Source of the DNA: Xylocopa sonorina
Taxonomy: Eukaryota > Arthropoda > Insecta > Hymenoptera > Apidae
Reading direction: 5' to 3'
NCBI RefSeq assembly: GCF_050948175.1
Contig: NW_027490403.1
Coordinates: 248,001 to 312,000 of the forward strand
DNA: 64,000 nucleotides
The position numbers were made by a program, and so were the translations under genes. This document shows positions 13,169 through 27,740 of the stretch, piece by piece; position 1 is the first letter of the stretch; each line of letters starts with the position of its first letter. The notes beneath the pieces were generated by a model. The model made no database searches and had not been told where the DNA came from. It saw only the letters and a program-made list of their open reading frames with translations.

Positions 13169-14924
13169 GCGACACTTCCTTGCAAGGAAATAGCGTTTGC
13201 AGATGTCTACGTATCGTAGCAATGGATTTCTGATGCTTCTTAAAACGCGATATCGCATCTCATTTCTATGTTTTATGGTAGGATATAATATGATTTGCGA
13301 AGTGTTATGTATTCCTCGTCTACACTTCAAGTGAATGTAAATGCGACACCTCCTTGCAAGGAAATAGCGTTTGCAGTTGTCTACATATCGAAGCAATAGT
13401 GTTCAAATGCTTCTCGAAACGAGATATTGCATCTCATATCTATGCTTCATGATAAGATATAATATTCATTGCGATGTGTTATGCTTTTCCTCGTCTACGG
13501 TTCAAATGAATGTAAATGCGACACTTCCTTGCAAGGAAATAGCGTTTGCAGATGTCTACGTATCGAAGCAATAGAGTTCAAATGCTTCTTAAAACGAGAT
13601 ATTGCATCTCATTTCTATGTTTCATGGTAAGATATAACATGATTTGCGAAGTGTCATGTATTCCTCGTCTACACTTCAAATGAATGTGAATGCGATACTT
13701 CCTCGCTAGGAAATAGCGCTTGCAGATGTCTACGTATCGCAGCAATAGCTTTCTAATGCTTCCTAAAACGCGATATCGCATCTCATTTCTATGTTTCATG
13801 GTAAGATATAAGATGATTTGCTAAGTGTCATGTATTCCTCGTCTACACTTCAAATGAATGTAAATGCGACACTTCCTTGTTAGGAAATAGCGTCTGCAGA
13901 TGTCTGGGTATCGTAGCAATAGAGTTCTAATGCTTCTAAAAACGCGATATCGCATCTCATTCCTACGTTTCATGGTAAGATGTATTATGATTTGCGAAGT
14001 GTTATGCATTCCTCGTCTACGATTCAAATGAATGTAAATGCGACACTTCCTTGCAAGGAAATAGCGTTTGCAGATGTCTACGTATCGAAGCAATAGAGTT
14101 GAAGTGCTTCTTAAAACGAGATATTGCATCTCATATCTATGTTTCATGATAAGATATAATATTCATTGCGAAGTGTTATGCATTCCTCGTCTACGATTCA
14201 AATGAATGTAAATGCGACACTTGCTTGCAAGGAAATAGCGTTTGCAGATGTCTACGTATCATAGCACTGGATTTCTGATGCTTCTTAAAACGCGATATCG
14301 CATCTCATTTCTATGTTTCATGGTAAGATATAATATGATTTGCGAAGTGTCATGTATTCCTCGTCTACACTTCAAATGAATGTAAATGCGACACTTCCTT
14401 GCAACGAAATTGCGTTTGCAGATGTCTACGTATCGTAGCAATAGTGTTCTAATGCTTCTTAAAACGCGATATCGCATCTCATTTCTATGTTTCATGGTAA
14501 GATATAATATGATTTGCGAAGTATCATGTATTCCTCGTCTACACTTCAAATGAATTTAAATGCGACACTTCGTTGCAAGGAAATAGCGTTTGCAAATGTC
14601 TACCTATCGTAGCAATAGTTTTCTAATGCTTCTTAAAACGCGATATCGCATCCCATTTCTATGTTTCATGGTAAGATATAATATGATTTGCGAAGTATCA
14701 TGTATTCCTCGTCTACACTTCAAATGAATGTAAATGCGACACTTCGTTGCAAGGAAATAGCGTTTGCAAACGTCTACCTATCGTAGCAATAGTTTTCTAA
14801 TGTTTCTTAAAACGCGATATCGCATCCCATTTCTATGTTTCATGGTAAGATATAATATGATTTGCGAAGTATCATGTATTCCTCGTCTACACTTCAAATG
14901 AATGTAAATACGACACTTCCTTGC

Positions 14925-16490
14925 AAGCAAATAGCGTTTGCAGATGTCTACGTATCGAAGCAACAGAGTTCAAATGCTTCTTAAAACGAGATATTGCATC
15001 TCATATCTATGTTTCATGATAAGATATAGTATTCATTGCGAAGTGTTATGCATTCCTCGTCTACGATTCAAATGAATGTAAATGCGACACTTCCTTGCAA
15101 GGAAATAGCGTTTGCAGATGTCTACGTATCGAAGCAATAGAGCTCAAATGCTTCTTAAAACGCGATATCGCATCTCATTTCTATGTTTCATGGTAAGATA
15201 TAATATGATTTGCGAAGTGTCATGTATTCCTCGTCTACACTTCAAATGAATGTAAATGCGACACTTCCTTGCAACGAAATTGCGTTTGCAGATGTCTACG
15301 TATCGTAGCAATAGATTTCTTATGATTCTTAAAACGCGATATCGGATCTCATTTCTATGTTTCATGGTAAGATATAATATGATTTGCGAAGTGTTATGTA
15401 TTCCTCGTCTACACTTCAAATGAATGTAAATGCGACACTTCCTTGCAAGGAAATAGCGTTTGCAAATGTCTACCTATCGTAGCAATAGTGTTCTAATGCT
15501 TCTTAAAACGCGATATCGCATCTCATTTCTATGTTTCATGGTAAGATATAATATGATTTGCGAAGTATCATGTATTCCTCGTCTACACTTCAAATGAATT
15601 TAAATGCGACACTTCGTTGCAAGGAAATAGCGTTTGCAAATGTCTACCTATCGTAGCAATAGTTTTCTAATGCTTCTTAAAGCGCGATATCGCATCCCAT
15701 TTCTATGTTTCATGGTAAGATATAATATGATTTGCGAAGTGCTATGTATTCCTCGTCTACACTTCAAATGAATGTAAATGCGACACTTCCTTGCAAGGAA
15801 ATAGCGTTTGCAGATGTCTACCTATCGTAGCAATAGAGTTCTAATGCTTCTTAAAACGCGATATCGCATCCCATTTCTATGTTTCATGGTAAGATATAAT
15901 ATGATTTGCGAAGTATCATGTATTCCTCGTCTACACTTCAAATGAATGTAAATACGACACTTCCTTGCAAGCAAATAGCGTTTGCAGATGTCTACGTATC
16001 GAAGCAACAGAGTTCAAATGCTTCTTAAAACGAGATATTGCATCTCATATCTATGTTTCATGATAAGATATAGTATTCATTGCGAAGTGTTATGCATTCC
16101 TCGTCTACGATTCAAATGAATGTAAATGCGACACTTCCTTGCAAGGAAATAGCGTTTGCAGATGTCTACGTATCGAAGCAATAGAGTTCAAATGCTTCTT
16201 AAAACGCGATATCGCATCTCATTTCTATGTTTCATGGTAAGATATAATATGATTTGCGAAGTGTGATGCATTCCTCGTCTACGATTCAAATGAACGTAAA
16301 TGCGACACTTCCTTCCAAGGAAATAGCGTTTGCAGATGTCTACGTATCGTAACAATAGAGTTCTTATGATACTTAAAACGCGATATCGCATCTCATTTCT
16401 ATGATTCATGGTAAGATATAATATGATTTGCGAAGTATCATGTATTCCTCGTCTACACTTCAAATGAATTTAAATGCGACACTTCCTTGC
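14925..16490 (+). repeat. 9-unit higher-order block, copy 1
   Basis: Ten-base landmarks such as gcaacagagt, agagctcaaa and gtaacaatag recur exactly 1,566 bp later, in an adjacent second copy. The copies are almost identical except for eight mismatches packed into 15,741-15,839, a conversion-like patch described in the findings. Confidence 0.88.
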
Positions 16491-18056
16491 AAGCAAATAG
16501 CGTTTGCAGATGTCTACGTATCGAAGCAACAGAGTTCAAATGCTTCTTAAAACGAGATATTGCATCTCATATCTATGTTTCATGATAAGATATAGTATTC
16601 ATTGCGAAGTGTTATGCATTCCTCGTCTACGATTCAAATGAATGTAAATGCGACACTTCCTTGCAAGGAAATAGCGTTTGCAGATGTCTACGTATCGAAG
16701 CAATAGAGCTCAAATGCTTCTTAAAACGCGATATCGCATCTCATTTCTATGTTTCATGGTAAGATATAATATGATTTGCGAAGTGTCATGTATTCCTCGT
16801 CTACACTTCAAATGAATGTAAATGCGACACTTCCTTGCAACGAAATTGCGTTTGCAGATGTCTACGTATCGTAGCAATAGATTTCTTATGATTCTTAAAA
16901 CGCGATATCGGATCTCATTTCTATGTTTCATGGTAAGATATAATATGATTTGCGAAGTGTTATGTATTCCTCGTCTACACTTCAAATGAATGTAAATGCG
17001 ACACTTCCTTGCAAGGAAATAGCGTTTGCAAATGTCTACCTATCGTAGCAATAGTGTTCTAATGCTTCTTAAAACGCGATATCGCATCTCATTTCTATGT
17101 TTCATGGTAAGATATAATATGATTTGCGAAGTATCATGTATTCCTCGTCTACACTTCAAATGAATTTAAATGCGACACTTCGTTGCAAGGAAATAGCGTT
17201 TGCAAATGTCTACCTATCGTAGCAATAGTTTTCTAATGCTTCTTAAAGCGCGATATCGCATCCCATTTCTATGTTTCATGGTAAGATATAATATGATTTG
17301 CGAAGTATCATGTATTCCTCGTCTACACTTCAAATGAATGTAAATGCGACACTTCGTTGCAAGGAAATAGCGTTTGCAAACGTCTACCTATCGTAGCAAT
17401 AGTTTTCTAATGCTTCTTAAAACGCGATATCGCATCCCATTTCTATGTTTCATGGTAAGATATAATATGATTTGCGAAGTATCATGTATTCCTCGTCTAC
17501 ACTTCAAATGAATGTAAATACGACACTTCCTTGCAAGCAAATAGCGTTTGCAGATGTCTACGTATCGAAGCAACAGAGTTCAAATGCTTCTTAAAACGAG
17601 ATATTGCATCTCATATCTATGTTTCATGATAAGATATAGTATTCATTGCGAAGTGTTATGCATTCCTCGTCTACGATTCAAATGAATGTAAATGCGACAC
17701 TTCCTTGCAAGGAAATAGCGTTTGCAGATGTCTACGTATCGAAGCAATAGAGTTCAAATGCTTCTTAAAACGCGATATCGCATCTCATTTCTATGTTTCA
17801 TGGTAAGATATAATATGATTTGCGAAGTGTGATGCATTCCTCGTCTACGATTCAAATGAACGTAAATGCGACACTTCCTTCCAAGGAAATAGCGTTTGCA
17901 GATGTCTACGTATCGTAACAATAGAGTTCTTATGATACTTAAAACGCGATATCGCATCTCATTTCTATGATTCATGGTAAGATATAATATGATTTGCGAA
18001 GTATCATGTATTCCTCGTCTACACTTCAAATGAATTTAAATGCGACACTTCCTTGC
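16491..18056 (+). repeat. 9-unit higher-order block, copy 2
   Basis: Second copy of the 1,566-bp block. It retains the zone-typical atcatgt, cttcgttgc and caaacgtc bases where copy 1 has consensus-like bases. Correspondence ends near 18,057, where gcaagcaaat in copy 1 meets gcaaggaaat here. Confidence 0.88.
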
Positions 18057-19792
18057 AAGGAAATAGCGTTTGCAGATGTCTACGTATCGAAGCAATAGAG
18101 TTGAAATGCTTCTTAAAACGAGATATTGCATCTCGTATCTATGTTTCATGATAAGATATAATATTCATTGCGAAGTGTTACGCATTCCTCGTCTAAGATT
18201 CAAATGAATGTAAATGCGACACTTACTTGCAAGGAAATATCGTTTGCAGATGTCTACGTATCATAGCAATGGATTTCTGATGCTTCTTAAAACGCGATAT
18301 CGCATCTCATTTCTATGTTTCATGGTAAGATATAATATGATTTGCGAAGTGTCATGTATTCCTCGTCTACACTACAAATGAATGTAAATGCGACACTTCC
18401 TTGCAAGGAAATTGCGTTTGCAGAAGTCTACGTATCGTAGCAATAGATTTCTTATGATTCTTAAAACGCGATATCGGATCTCATTTCGATGTTTCATGGT
18501 AAGATATAATATTTTTTGCGAAGTGTTATGTATTCCTCGTCTACACTTCAAATGAATGTAAATGCGACACTTCCTTGCAAGGAAATAGCGTTTGCAAATG
18601 TCTACCTACCGTAGCAATAGTGTTCTAATGCTTCTTAAAACGCGATATCGCATCTCATTTCTATGTTTCATGGTAAGATATAATATGATTTGCGAAGTAT
18701 CATGTATTCCTCGTCTACACTTCAAATGAATGTAAATGCGACACTTCGTTGCAAGGAAATAGCGTTTGCAAATGTCTACCTATCCTAGCAATAGTTTTCT
18801 AATGCTTCTTAAAACGCGATATCGCATCCCATTTCTATGTTTCATGGTAAGATATAATATGATTTGCGAAGTATCATGTATTCCACGTCCACACTTCAAA
18901 TGAATGTAAATGCGACACTTCGTTGCAAGGAAATAGCGTTTGCAAACGTCTACCTATCGTAGCAATAGTTTTCTAATGCTTCTTAAAACGCGATATCGCA
19001 TCCCATTTCTATGTTTCATGGTAAGATATAATATGATTTGCGAAGTATCACGTATTCCTCGTCTACACTTCAAATGAATGTAAATACGACACTTCCTTGC
19101 ATTTAAATAGCGTTTGCACATGTCTACGTATCGAAGCAACAGAGTTCAAATGCTTCTTAAAACGAGATATTGCATCTCATATCTATGTTTCATGATAAGA
19201 TATAGTATTCATTGCGAACTGTTATGCATTCCTCGTCTACGATTCAAATGAATGTAAATGCGACACTTGCTTGCAAGGAAATAGCGTTTGCAGTTGTCTA
19301 CGTATCATAGCAATGGATTTCTGATGCTTCTTAAAACGCAATATCGCATCTCATTTCTATGTTTCATGGTAAGATAAAATATGATTTGCGAAGTGTCATG
19401 TATTCCTCGTCTACACTTCAAATGAATGTAAATGCGACACTTCCTTGCAAGGAAATTGCGTTTGCAGATGTCTACGTATCGTAGCAATAGATTTCTTATG
19501 ATTCTTAAAACGCGATATCGGATCTCATTTCTATGTTTCATGGTAAGATATAATATGATTTGCGAAGTGTTATGTATTCCTCGTCTACACTTCAAATGGA
19601 TGTAAATGCGACACTTCCTTGCAAGGAAATAGCGTTTGCAAATGTCTACCTATCGTAGCAATAGTGTTCTAATGCTTCTTAAAACGCGATATCGCATCTC
19701 ATTTCTATGTTTCATGGTAAGATATAATATGATTTGCGAAGTATCATGTATTCTTCGTCTACAATTCAAATGAATGTAAATGCGACACTTCG

Positions 19793-22700
19793 TTGCAAGG
19801 AAATAGCGTTTGCAAATGTCTACCTATCGTAGCAATAGTTTTCTAATGCTTCTTAAAACGCGATATCGCATCTCATTTCTATGTTTCATGGTAAGATATA
19901 ATATGATTTGCGAAGTGTTATGTGTTCCTCGTCTACACCTCAAATGAATGTAAATGCGACTCTTCCTTGCAGGGAAATAGCGTTTGCAGATGTCTACGTA
20001 ACGAAGCAATAGAGTTCAAATGCTTCTTAAAACGTGATATTGCATCTCATATCTATGTTTCATGATAAGATATAATATTCATTGCGAAGTGTTATGCATT
20101 CCTCGTCCACACATCAAAGGAATGTAAATGCGACACTTCCTTGCAAGGAAATAGCGTCCGCAGATGTGTACGTATCGTAGCAATGGATTTCTGATGCTTC
20201 TTAGAACGCGATATCGCATCTCATTTCTATGTTTCATGGTAAGATATAATATGATTTGCGAAGTGTCATGTATTCCTCGTCTACACTTCAAATGAATGTA
20301 AATACGACACTTCCTTGCAAGGAAATAGCGTTTGCAGGTGTGTACGTGTCGTAGCAATAGAGTTCTAATGCTTCTTAAAACGCGATATCGCATCTCATTA
20401 TTATGTTTCATGGTAAGATATAATAAGATTTGCGAAGTGTCATGTATTCCTCGTCTACACTTCAAATGAATGTGAATGCGACACTTCCTTCCAAGGAAAT
20501 AGCGTTTGCAGATGTCTACGTATCGTAACAATAGAATACTTATGATTCTTAAAACGCGATATCGCATCTCATTTCTATGTTTCATGGTAAGATATAATAT
20601 GATTTGTGAAGTGTTATGTATTCCTGGTCTACGATTCAAATGAATGTAAATGCGGCACTTCCTTGCAAGGAAATAGCGTTTGCAGATGTCTACGTATCGT
20701 GGCAATAGAGTCCTTATGATTCTTAAAACGCGATATCGCATCTCATTTCTATGTTTCATGGTAAGATATAATATTCATTGCGAAGTGTTATGCATTCCTC
20801 GTCTGCGATTCAAACGAAAGTAAATGCGATACTTCCTTGCAAGGAAATAGCATTTGCAGATGTCTACCTATCGTAGCAATAGTGTTCTAATGCTTCTTAA
20901 AACGCGATATCGCATCTCATTTCTATGTATCATGGTAAGATATAATATTCATTGCGAAGTGTTATGCATTCCTCGTCTACGATTCAAATGAAAGTAAATG
21001 CGACACTTCCTTGCAAGGAAACAGCGATTGCAGATGTCCACGTATCGTAGCAATAGAGTTCAAATGCTTCTTAAAACGCGTTATCGCATCTCATTTCTAT
21101 GTTTCATGGTAAGATATAATATGATTTGCGAAGTGTTTTGCATTCCTCGTCTACGATTCAACTGAAAGTAAATGCGATACTTCCTTGCAAGGAAACAGCG
21201 ATTGCAGATGTCTACGTATCGTAGCAATAGAGTTCAAATGCTTCTTAAAACGCGATATCGCATCTCATTTCTATGTTTCATGGTAAGATATAATATGATT
21301 TGCGAAGTGTTATGTATTCCTCGTCTACACTTCAAATGAATGTAAATGCGACACTTCCTTGCAAGGAAATAGCGTTTGCAAATGTCTACCTATCGTAGCA
21401 ATAGTGTTCTAATGCTTCTTAAAACGCGATATCGCATCTCATTTCTATGTATCATGGTAAGATATAATATTCATTGCGAAGTGTTATGCATTCCTCGTCT
21501 ACGATTCAAATGAAAGTAAATGCGACACTTCCTTGCAAGGAAACAGCAATTGCAGATGTCTACGTAACGTAGCAATAGAGTTCAAATGCTTCTAAAATCG
21601 CGATATCGCATCACATTTCTATGTTTCATGGTAAGATATAATATTATTTGCGAAGTGTTATGTATTCCTCGTCTACACCTCAAATGAATGTAAATGCGAC
21701 ATTTCCTTGCAAGGAAATAGCGTTTGCAGATGTCTACGTATCGTAGCAATAGATTTCTAATGCTTCTTAAAACGCGATATCGCATCTCATTTCTATGTTT
21801 CATGGTAAGATATAATATGATTTGCGAAGTGTTATTTGTTCCTCGTCTACACCTCAAATGAATGTAAATGCGACTCTTCCTTGCAGGGAAATAGCGTTTG
21901 CAGATGTCTACGTAACGAAGCAATAGAGTTCAAATGCTTCTTAAAACGTGATATTGCATCTCATATCTATGTTTCATGATAAGATATAATATTCATTGCG
22001 AAGTGTTATGCATTCCTCGTCCACACATCAAAGGAATGTAAATGCGACACTTCCTTGCAAGGAAATAGCGTCCGCAGATGTTTACGTATCGTAGCAATAG
22101 AATACTTATGATTCTTAAAACGCGATATCGCATCTCATTTCTATGTTTCATGGTAAGATATAATATGATTTGTGAAGTGTTATGTATTCCTCGTCTACAC
22201 TTCAAATCAATGTAAATACGACACTTCCTTGCAAGGAAATTGCGTTTGCAGATGTCTACCTATCGTAGCAATAGAGTTCTAATGCTTCTTAAAACGCGAT
22301 ATCGCATCTCATTTCTATGTTTCATGGTAAGATATAATATGATTTGCGAAGTGTTATGTATTCCTCGTCTACACTTCAAATGAATGTAAATGCGACACTT
22401 CCTTGCAAGGAAATAGCGTTTGCAGATGTCTACGTATCGAAGCAATAGAGTTCTAGTGCTTCTTAAAACGCGATATCGTATCTCATTTCTATATTTCATG
22501 GTAAGATATAATATGATTTGCGAAGTGCTATGTATTCCTCGTCTACACTTCAAATGAATGTAAATGCGACACTTCCTTGCAAGGAAATAGCGTTTGCAGA
22601 TGTCTACCTATCGTAGCAATAGAGTTCTAATGCTTCTTAAAACGCGATATCGCATCTCATTTCTATGTTTCATGGTAAGATATAATATGATTTGCGAAGT

Positions 22701-23564
22701 ATCATGTATTCCTCGTCTACACTTCAAATGAATGTAAATGCGACACTTCCTTGCTAGGAAATAGCGTCTGCAGATGTGTAGGTATCGTAGCAATAGAGTT
22801 CTAATGATTCTTAAAACGCGATATCGCATCTCATTTCTATGTTTCATGGTAAGATATAATATGATTTGCGAAGTGTCATGTATTCCTCGTCTACACTTCA
22901 AATGAATGTAAATGCGACACTACCTTGCAAGGAAATAGCGTTTGCAGGTGTGTACGTGTCGTAGCAATAGAGTTCTAATGCTTCTTAAAACGCGATATCG
23001 CACCTCATTATTATGTTTCATGGTAAGATATAATAAGATTTGCGAAGTGTCATGTATTCCTCGTCTACACTTCAAATGAATGTGAATGCGACACTTGCTC
23101 GCTAGGAAATAGCGTTTGCAGATGTCTAGGTATCGTAGCAATAGAGTTCTAATGCTTCTTAAAACGCGATATCGCATCTCATTTCTATGTTTCATGGTAA
23201 GATATAATATGATTTGCGAAGTGTTATGTATTCCTCGTCTACACTTCAAATCAATGTAAATACGACACTTCCTTGCAAGGAAATAGCGTTTGCAGATGTC
23301 TACCTATCGTAGCAATAGAGTTCTAATGCTTCTTAAAACGCGATATCGTATCTCATTTCTATGTTTCATGGTAAGATATAATATTCATTGCGAAGTGTTA
23401 TGCATTCCTCGTCTACGATTCAAACGAAAGTAAATGCGATACTTCCTTGCAAGGAAATAGCATTTGCAGATGTCTACCTATCGTAGCAATAGTGTTCTAA
23501 TGCTTCTTAAAACGCGATATCGCATCTCATTTCTATGTTTCATGGTAAGATATAATATGATTTG
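19793..23564 (+). repeat. 24-unit offset block, copy 1
   Basis: About 3,772 bp (21.7 units) recurs 4,176 bp (24 units) downstream. In the lines compared I noticed one mismatch, gcattcctcg here against gcattcatcg near 25,147. Before 19,793 and after about 23,564 the two regions differ at several positions at this offset. Confidence 0.85.
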
Positions 23565-23968
23565 TGAAGTGTTATGTATTCCTCGTCTACACTTCAAATC
23601 AATGTAAATACGACACTTCCTTGCAAGGAAATTGCGTTTGCAGATGTCTACCTATCGTAGCAATAGAGTTCTAATGCTTCTTAAAACGCGATATCGCATC
23701 TCATTTCTATGTTTCATGGTAAGATATAATATGATTTGCGAAGTGTTATGTATTCCTCGTCTACACTTCAAATGAATGTAAATGCGACACTTCCTTGCAA
23801 CGAAATTGCGTTTGCAGATGTCTACGTATCGTAGCAATAGATTTCTTATGATTCTTAAAACGCGATATCGGATCTCATTTCTATGTTTCATGGTAAGATA
23901 TAATATGATTTGCGAAGTGTTATGTATTCCTCGTCTACACTTCAAATGAATGTAAATGCGACACTTCC

Positions 23969-26900
23969 TTGCAAGGAAATAGCGTTTGCAAATGTCTACC
24001 TATCGTAGCAATAGTTTTCTAATGCTTCTTAAAACGCGATATCGCATCTCATTTCTATGTTTCATGGTAAGATATAATATGATTTGCGAAGTGTTATGTG
24101 TTCCTCGTCTACACCTCAAATGAATGTAAATGCGACTCTTCCTTGCAGGGAAATAGCGTTTGCAGATGTCTACGTAACGAAGCAATAGAGTTCAAATGCT
24201 TCTTAAAACGTGATATTGCATCTCATATCTATGTTTCATGATAAGATATAATATTCATTGCGAAGTGTTATGCATTCCTCGTCCACACATCAAAGGAATG
24301 TAAATGCGACACTTCCTTGCAAGGAAATAGCGTCCGCAGATGTGTACGTATCGTAGCAATGGATTTCTGATGCTTCTTAGAACGCGATATCGCATCTCAT
24401 TTCTATGTTTCATGGTAAGATATAATATGATTTGCGAAGTGTCATGTATTCCTCGTCTACACTTCAAATGAATGTAAATACGACACTTCCTTGCAAGGAA
24501 ATAGCGTTTGCAGGTGTGTACGTGTCGTAGCAATAGAGTTCTAATGCTTCTTAAAACGCGATATCGCATCTCATTATTATGTTTCATGGTAAGATATAAT
24601 AAGATTTGCGAAGTGTCATGTATTCCTCGTCTACACTTCAAATGAATGTGAATGCGACACTTCCTTCCAAGGAAATAGCGTTTGCAGATGTCTACGTATC
24701 GTAACAATAGAATACTTATGATTCTTAAAACGCGATATCGCATCTCATTTCTATGTTTCATGGTAAGATATAATATGATTTGTGAAGTGTTATGTATTCC
24801 TGGTCTACGATTCAAATGAATGTAAATGCGGCACTTCCTTGCAAGGAAATAGCGTTTGCAGATGTCTACGTATCGTGGCAATAGAGTCCTTATGATTCTT
24901 AAAACGCGATATCGCATCTCATTTCTATGTTTCATGGTAAGATATAATATTCATTGCGAAGTGTTATGCATTCCTCGTCTGCGATTCAAACGAAAGTAAA
25001 TGCGATACTTCCTTGCAAGGAAATAGCATTTGCAGATGTCTACCTATCGTAGCAATAGTGTTCTAATGCTTCTTAAAACGCGATATCGCATCTCATTTCT
25101 ATGTATCATGGTAAGATATAATATTCATTGCGAAGTGTTATGCATTCATCGTCTACGATTCAAATGAAAGTAAATGCGACACTTCCTTGCAAGGAAACAG
25201 CGATTGCAGATGTCCACGTATCGTAGCAATAGAGTTCAAATGCTTCTTAAAACGCGTTATCGCATCTCATTTCTATGTTTCATGGTAAGATATAATATGA
25301 TTTGCGAAGTGTTTTGCATTCCTCGTCTACGATTCAACTGAAAGTAAATGCGATACTTCCTTGCAAGGAAACAGCGATTGCAGATGTCTACGTATCGTAG
25401 CAATAGAGTTCAAATGCTTCTTAAAACGCGATATCGCATCTCATTTCTATGTTTCATGGTAAGATATAATATGATTTGCGAAGTGTTATGTATTCCTCGT
25501 CTACACTTCAAATGAATGTAAATGCGACACTTCCTTGCAAGGAAATAGCGTTTGCAAATGTCTACCTATCGTAGCAATAGTGTTCTAATGCTTCTTAAAA
25601 CGCGATATCGCATCTCATTTCTATGTATCATGGTAAGATATAATATTCATTGCGAAGTGTTATGCATTCCTCGTCTACGATTCAAATGAAAGTAAATGCG
25701 ACACTTCCTTGCAAGGAAACAGCAATTGCAGATGTCTACGTAACGTAGCAATAGAGTTCAAATGCTTCTAAAATCGCGATATCGCATCACATTTCTATGT
25801 TTCATGGTAAGATATAATATTATTTGCGAAGTGTTATGTATTCCTCGTCTACACCTCAAATGAATGTAAATGCGACATTTCCTTGCAAGGAAATAGCGTT
25901 TGCAGATGTCTACGTATCGTAGCAATAGATTTCTAATGCTTCTTAAAACGCGATATCGCATCTCATTTCTATGTTTCATGGTAAGATATAATATGATTTG
26001 CGAAGTGTTATTTGTTCCTCGTCTACACCTCAAATGAATGTAAATGCGACTCTTCCTTGCAGGGAAATAGCGTTTGCAGATGTCTACGTAACGAAGCAAT
26101 AGAGTTCAAATGCTTCTTAAAACGTGATATTGCATCTCATATCTATGTTTCATGATAAGATATAATATTCATTGCGAAGTGTTATGCATTCCTCGTCCAC
26201 ACATCAAAGGAATGTAAATGCGACACTTCCTTGCAAGGAAATAGCGTCCGCAGATGTTTACGTATCGTAGCAATAGAATACTTATGATTCTTAAAACGCG
26301 ATATCGCATCTCATTTCTATGTTTCATGGTAAGATATAATATGATTTGTGAAGTGTTATGTATTCCTCGTCTACACTTCAAATCAATGTAAATACGACAC
26401 TTCCTTGCAAGGAAATTGCGTTTGCAGATGTCTACCTATCGTAGCAATAGAGTTCTAATGCTTCTTAAAACGCGATATCGCATCTCATTTCTATGTTTCA
26501 TGGTAAGATATAATATGATTTGCGAAGTGTTATGTATTCCTCGTCTACACTTCAAATGAATGTAAATGCGACACTTCCTTGCAAGGAAATAGCGTTTGCA
26601 GATGTCTACGTATCGAAGCAATAGAGTTCTAGTGCTTCTTAAAACGCGATATCGTATCTCATTTCTATATTTCATGGTAAGATATAATATGATTTGCGAA
26701 GTGCTATGTATTCCTCGTCTACACTTCAAATGAATGTAAATGCGACACTTCCTTGCAAGGAAATAGCGTTTGCAGATGTCTACCTATCGTAGCAATAGAG
26801 TTCTAATGCTTCTTAAAACGCGATATCGCATCTCATTTCTATGTTTCATGGTAAGATATAATATGATTTGCGAAGTATCATGTATTCCTCGTCTACACTT

Positions 26901-27740
26901 CAAATGAATGTAAATGCGACACTTCCTTGCTAGGAAATAGCGTCTGCAGATGTGTAGGTATCGTAGCAATAGAGTTCTAATGATTCTTAAAACGCGATAT
27001 CGCATCTCATTTCTATGTTTCATGGTAAGATATAATATGATTTGCGAAGTGTCATGTATTCCTCGTCTACACTTCAAATGAATGTAAATGCGACACTACC
27101 TTGCAAGGAAATAGCGTTTGCAGGTGTGTACGTGTCGTAGCAATAGAGTTCTAATGCTTCTTAAAACGCGATATCGCACCTCATTATTATGTTTCATGGT
27201 AAGATATAATAAGATTTGCGAAGTGTCATGTATTCCTCGTCTACACTTCAAATGAATGTGAATGCGACACTTGCTCGCTAGGAAATAGCGTTTGCAGATG
27301 TCTAGGTATCGTAGCAATAGAGTTCTAATGCTTCTTAAAACGCGATATCGCATCTCATTTCTATGTTTCATGGTAAGATATAATATGATTTGCGAAGTGT
27401 TATGTATTCCTCGTCTACACTTCAAATCAATGTAAATACGACACTTCCTTGCAAGGAAATAGCGTTTGCAGATGTCTACCTATCGTAGCAATAGAGTTCT
27501 AATGCTTCTTAAAACGCGATATCGTATCTCATTTCTATGTTTCATGGTAAGATATAATATTCATTGCGAAGTGTTATGCATTCCTCGTCTACGATTCAAA
27601 CGAAAGTAAATGCGATACTTCCTTGCAAGGAAATAGCATTTGCAGATGTCTACCTATCGTAGCAATAGTGTTCTAATGCTTCTTAAAACGCGATATCGCA
27701 TCTCATTTCTATGTTTCATGGTAAGATATAATATGATTTG
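23969..27740 (+). repeat. 24-unit offset block, copy 2
   Basis: Near-identical copy of 19,793-23,564. About 404 bp (23,565-23,968) between the blocks is not shared at this offset. Its right part overlaps the 21-unit block starting near 26,777, so the two duplications are nested, and this stretch has taken part in at least two events. Confidence 0.85.

Larger units (their letters stand above)
1..13400 (+). repeat. Zone 1: diverse units rich in the B haplotype
   Basis: About 77 units. Many carry a linked set of variants (haplotype B): gttcaaatgc, cgagatattgc, catatctatg, catgataag, tattcattgcg, ttatgcattcc and tacgattcaaatgaa. They are interspersed with consensus-type units. Neighbouring units differ more than in zone 3, and seven of the ten 1-bp indels and both 33-bp deletions lie here or at its right edge. 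This suggests an older, less recently homogenised part of the array. The right boundary is approximate. Confidence 0.65.
13401..19792 (+). repeat. Zone 2: units with cacttcgttgc, catcccattt and gcaaacgtc variants
   Basis: About 37 units. Variants concentrated here include cacttcgttgc (first near 14,570), catcccatttc, tgcaaatgtctacc or tgcaaacgtctacc, ttgcaagcaaatag and caacagagtt. They recur with spacings of 6, 9 and 9 units. The zone contains the 9-unit tandem duplication annotated below. Boundaries rest on variant content and are approximate. Confidence 0.6.

Noticed and set aside
13371..13574. Plus-strand ORF of 67 codons
   Set aside because: It lies wholly in satellite units and depends on chance variants, including a 1-bp insertion near 13,485. 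The same applies to the plus-strand ORF at 60,523-60,726, next to the 10-bp deletion.
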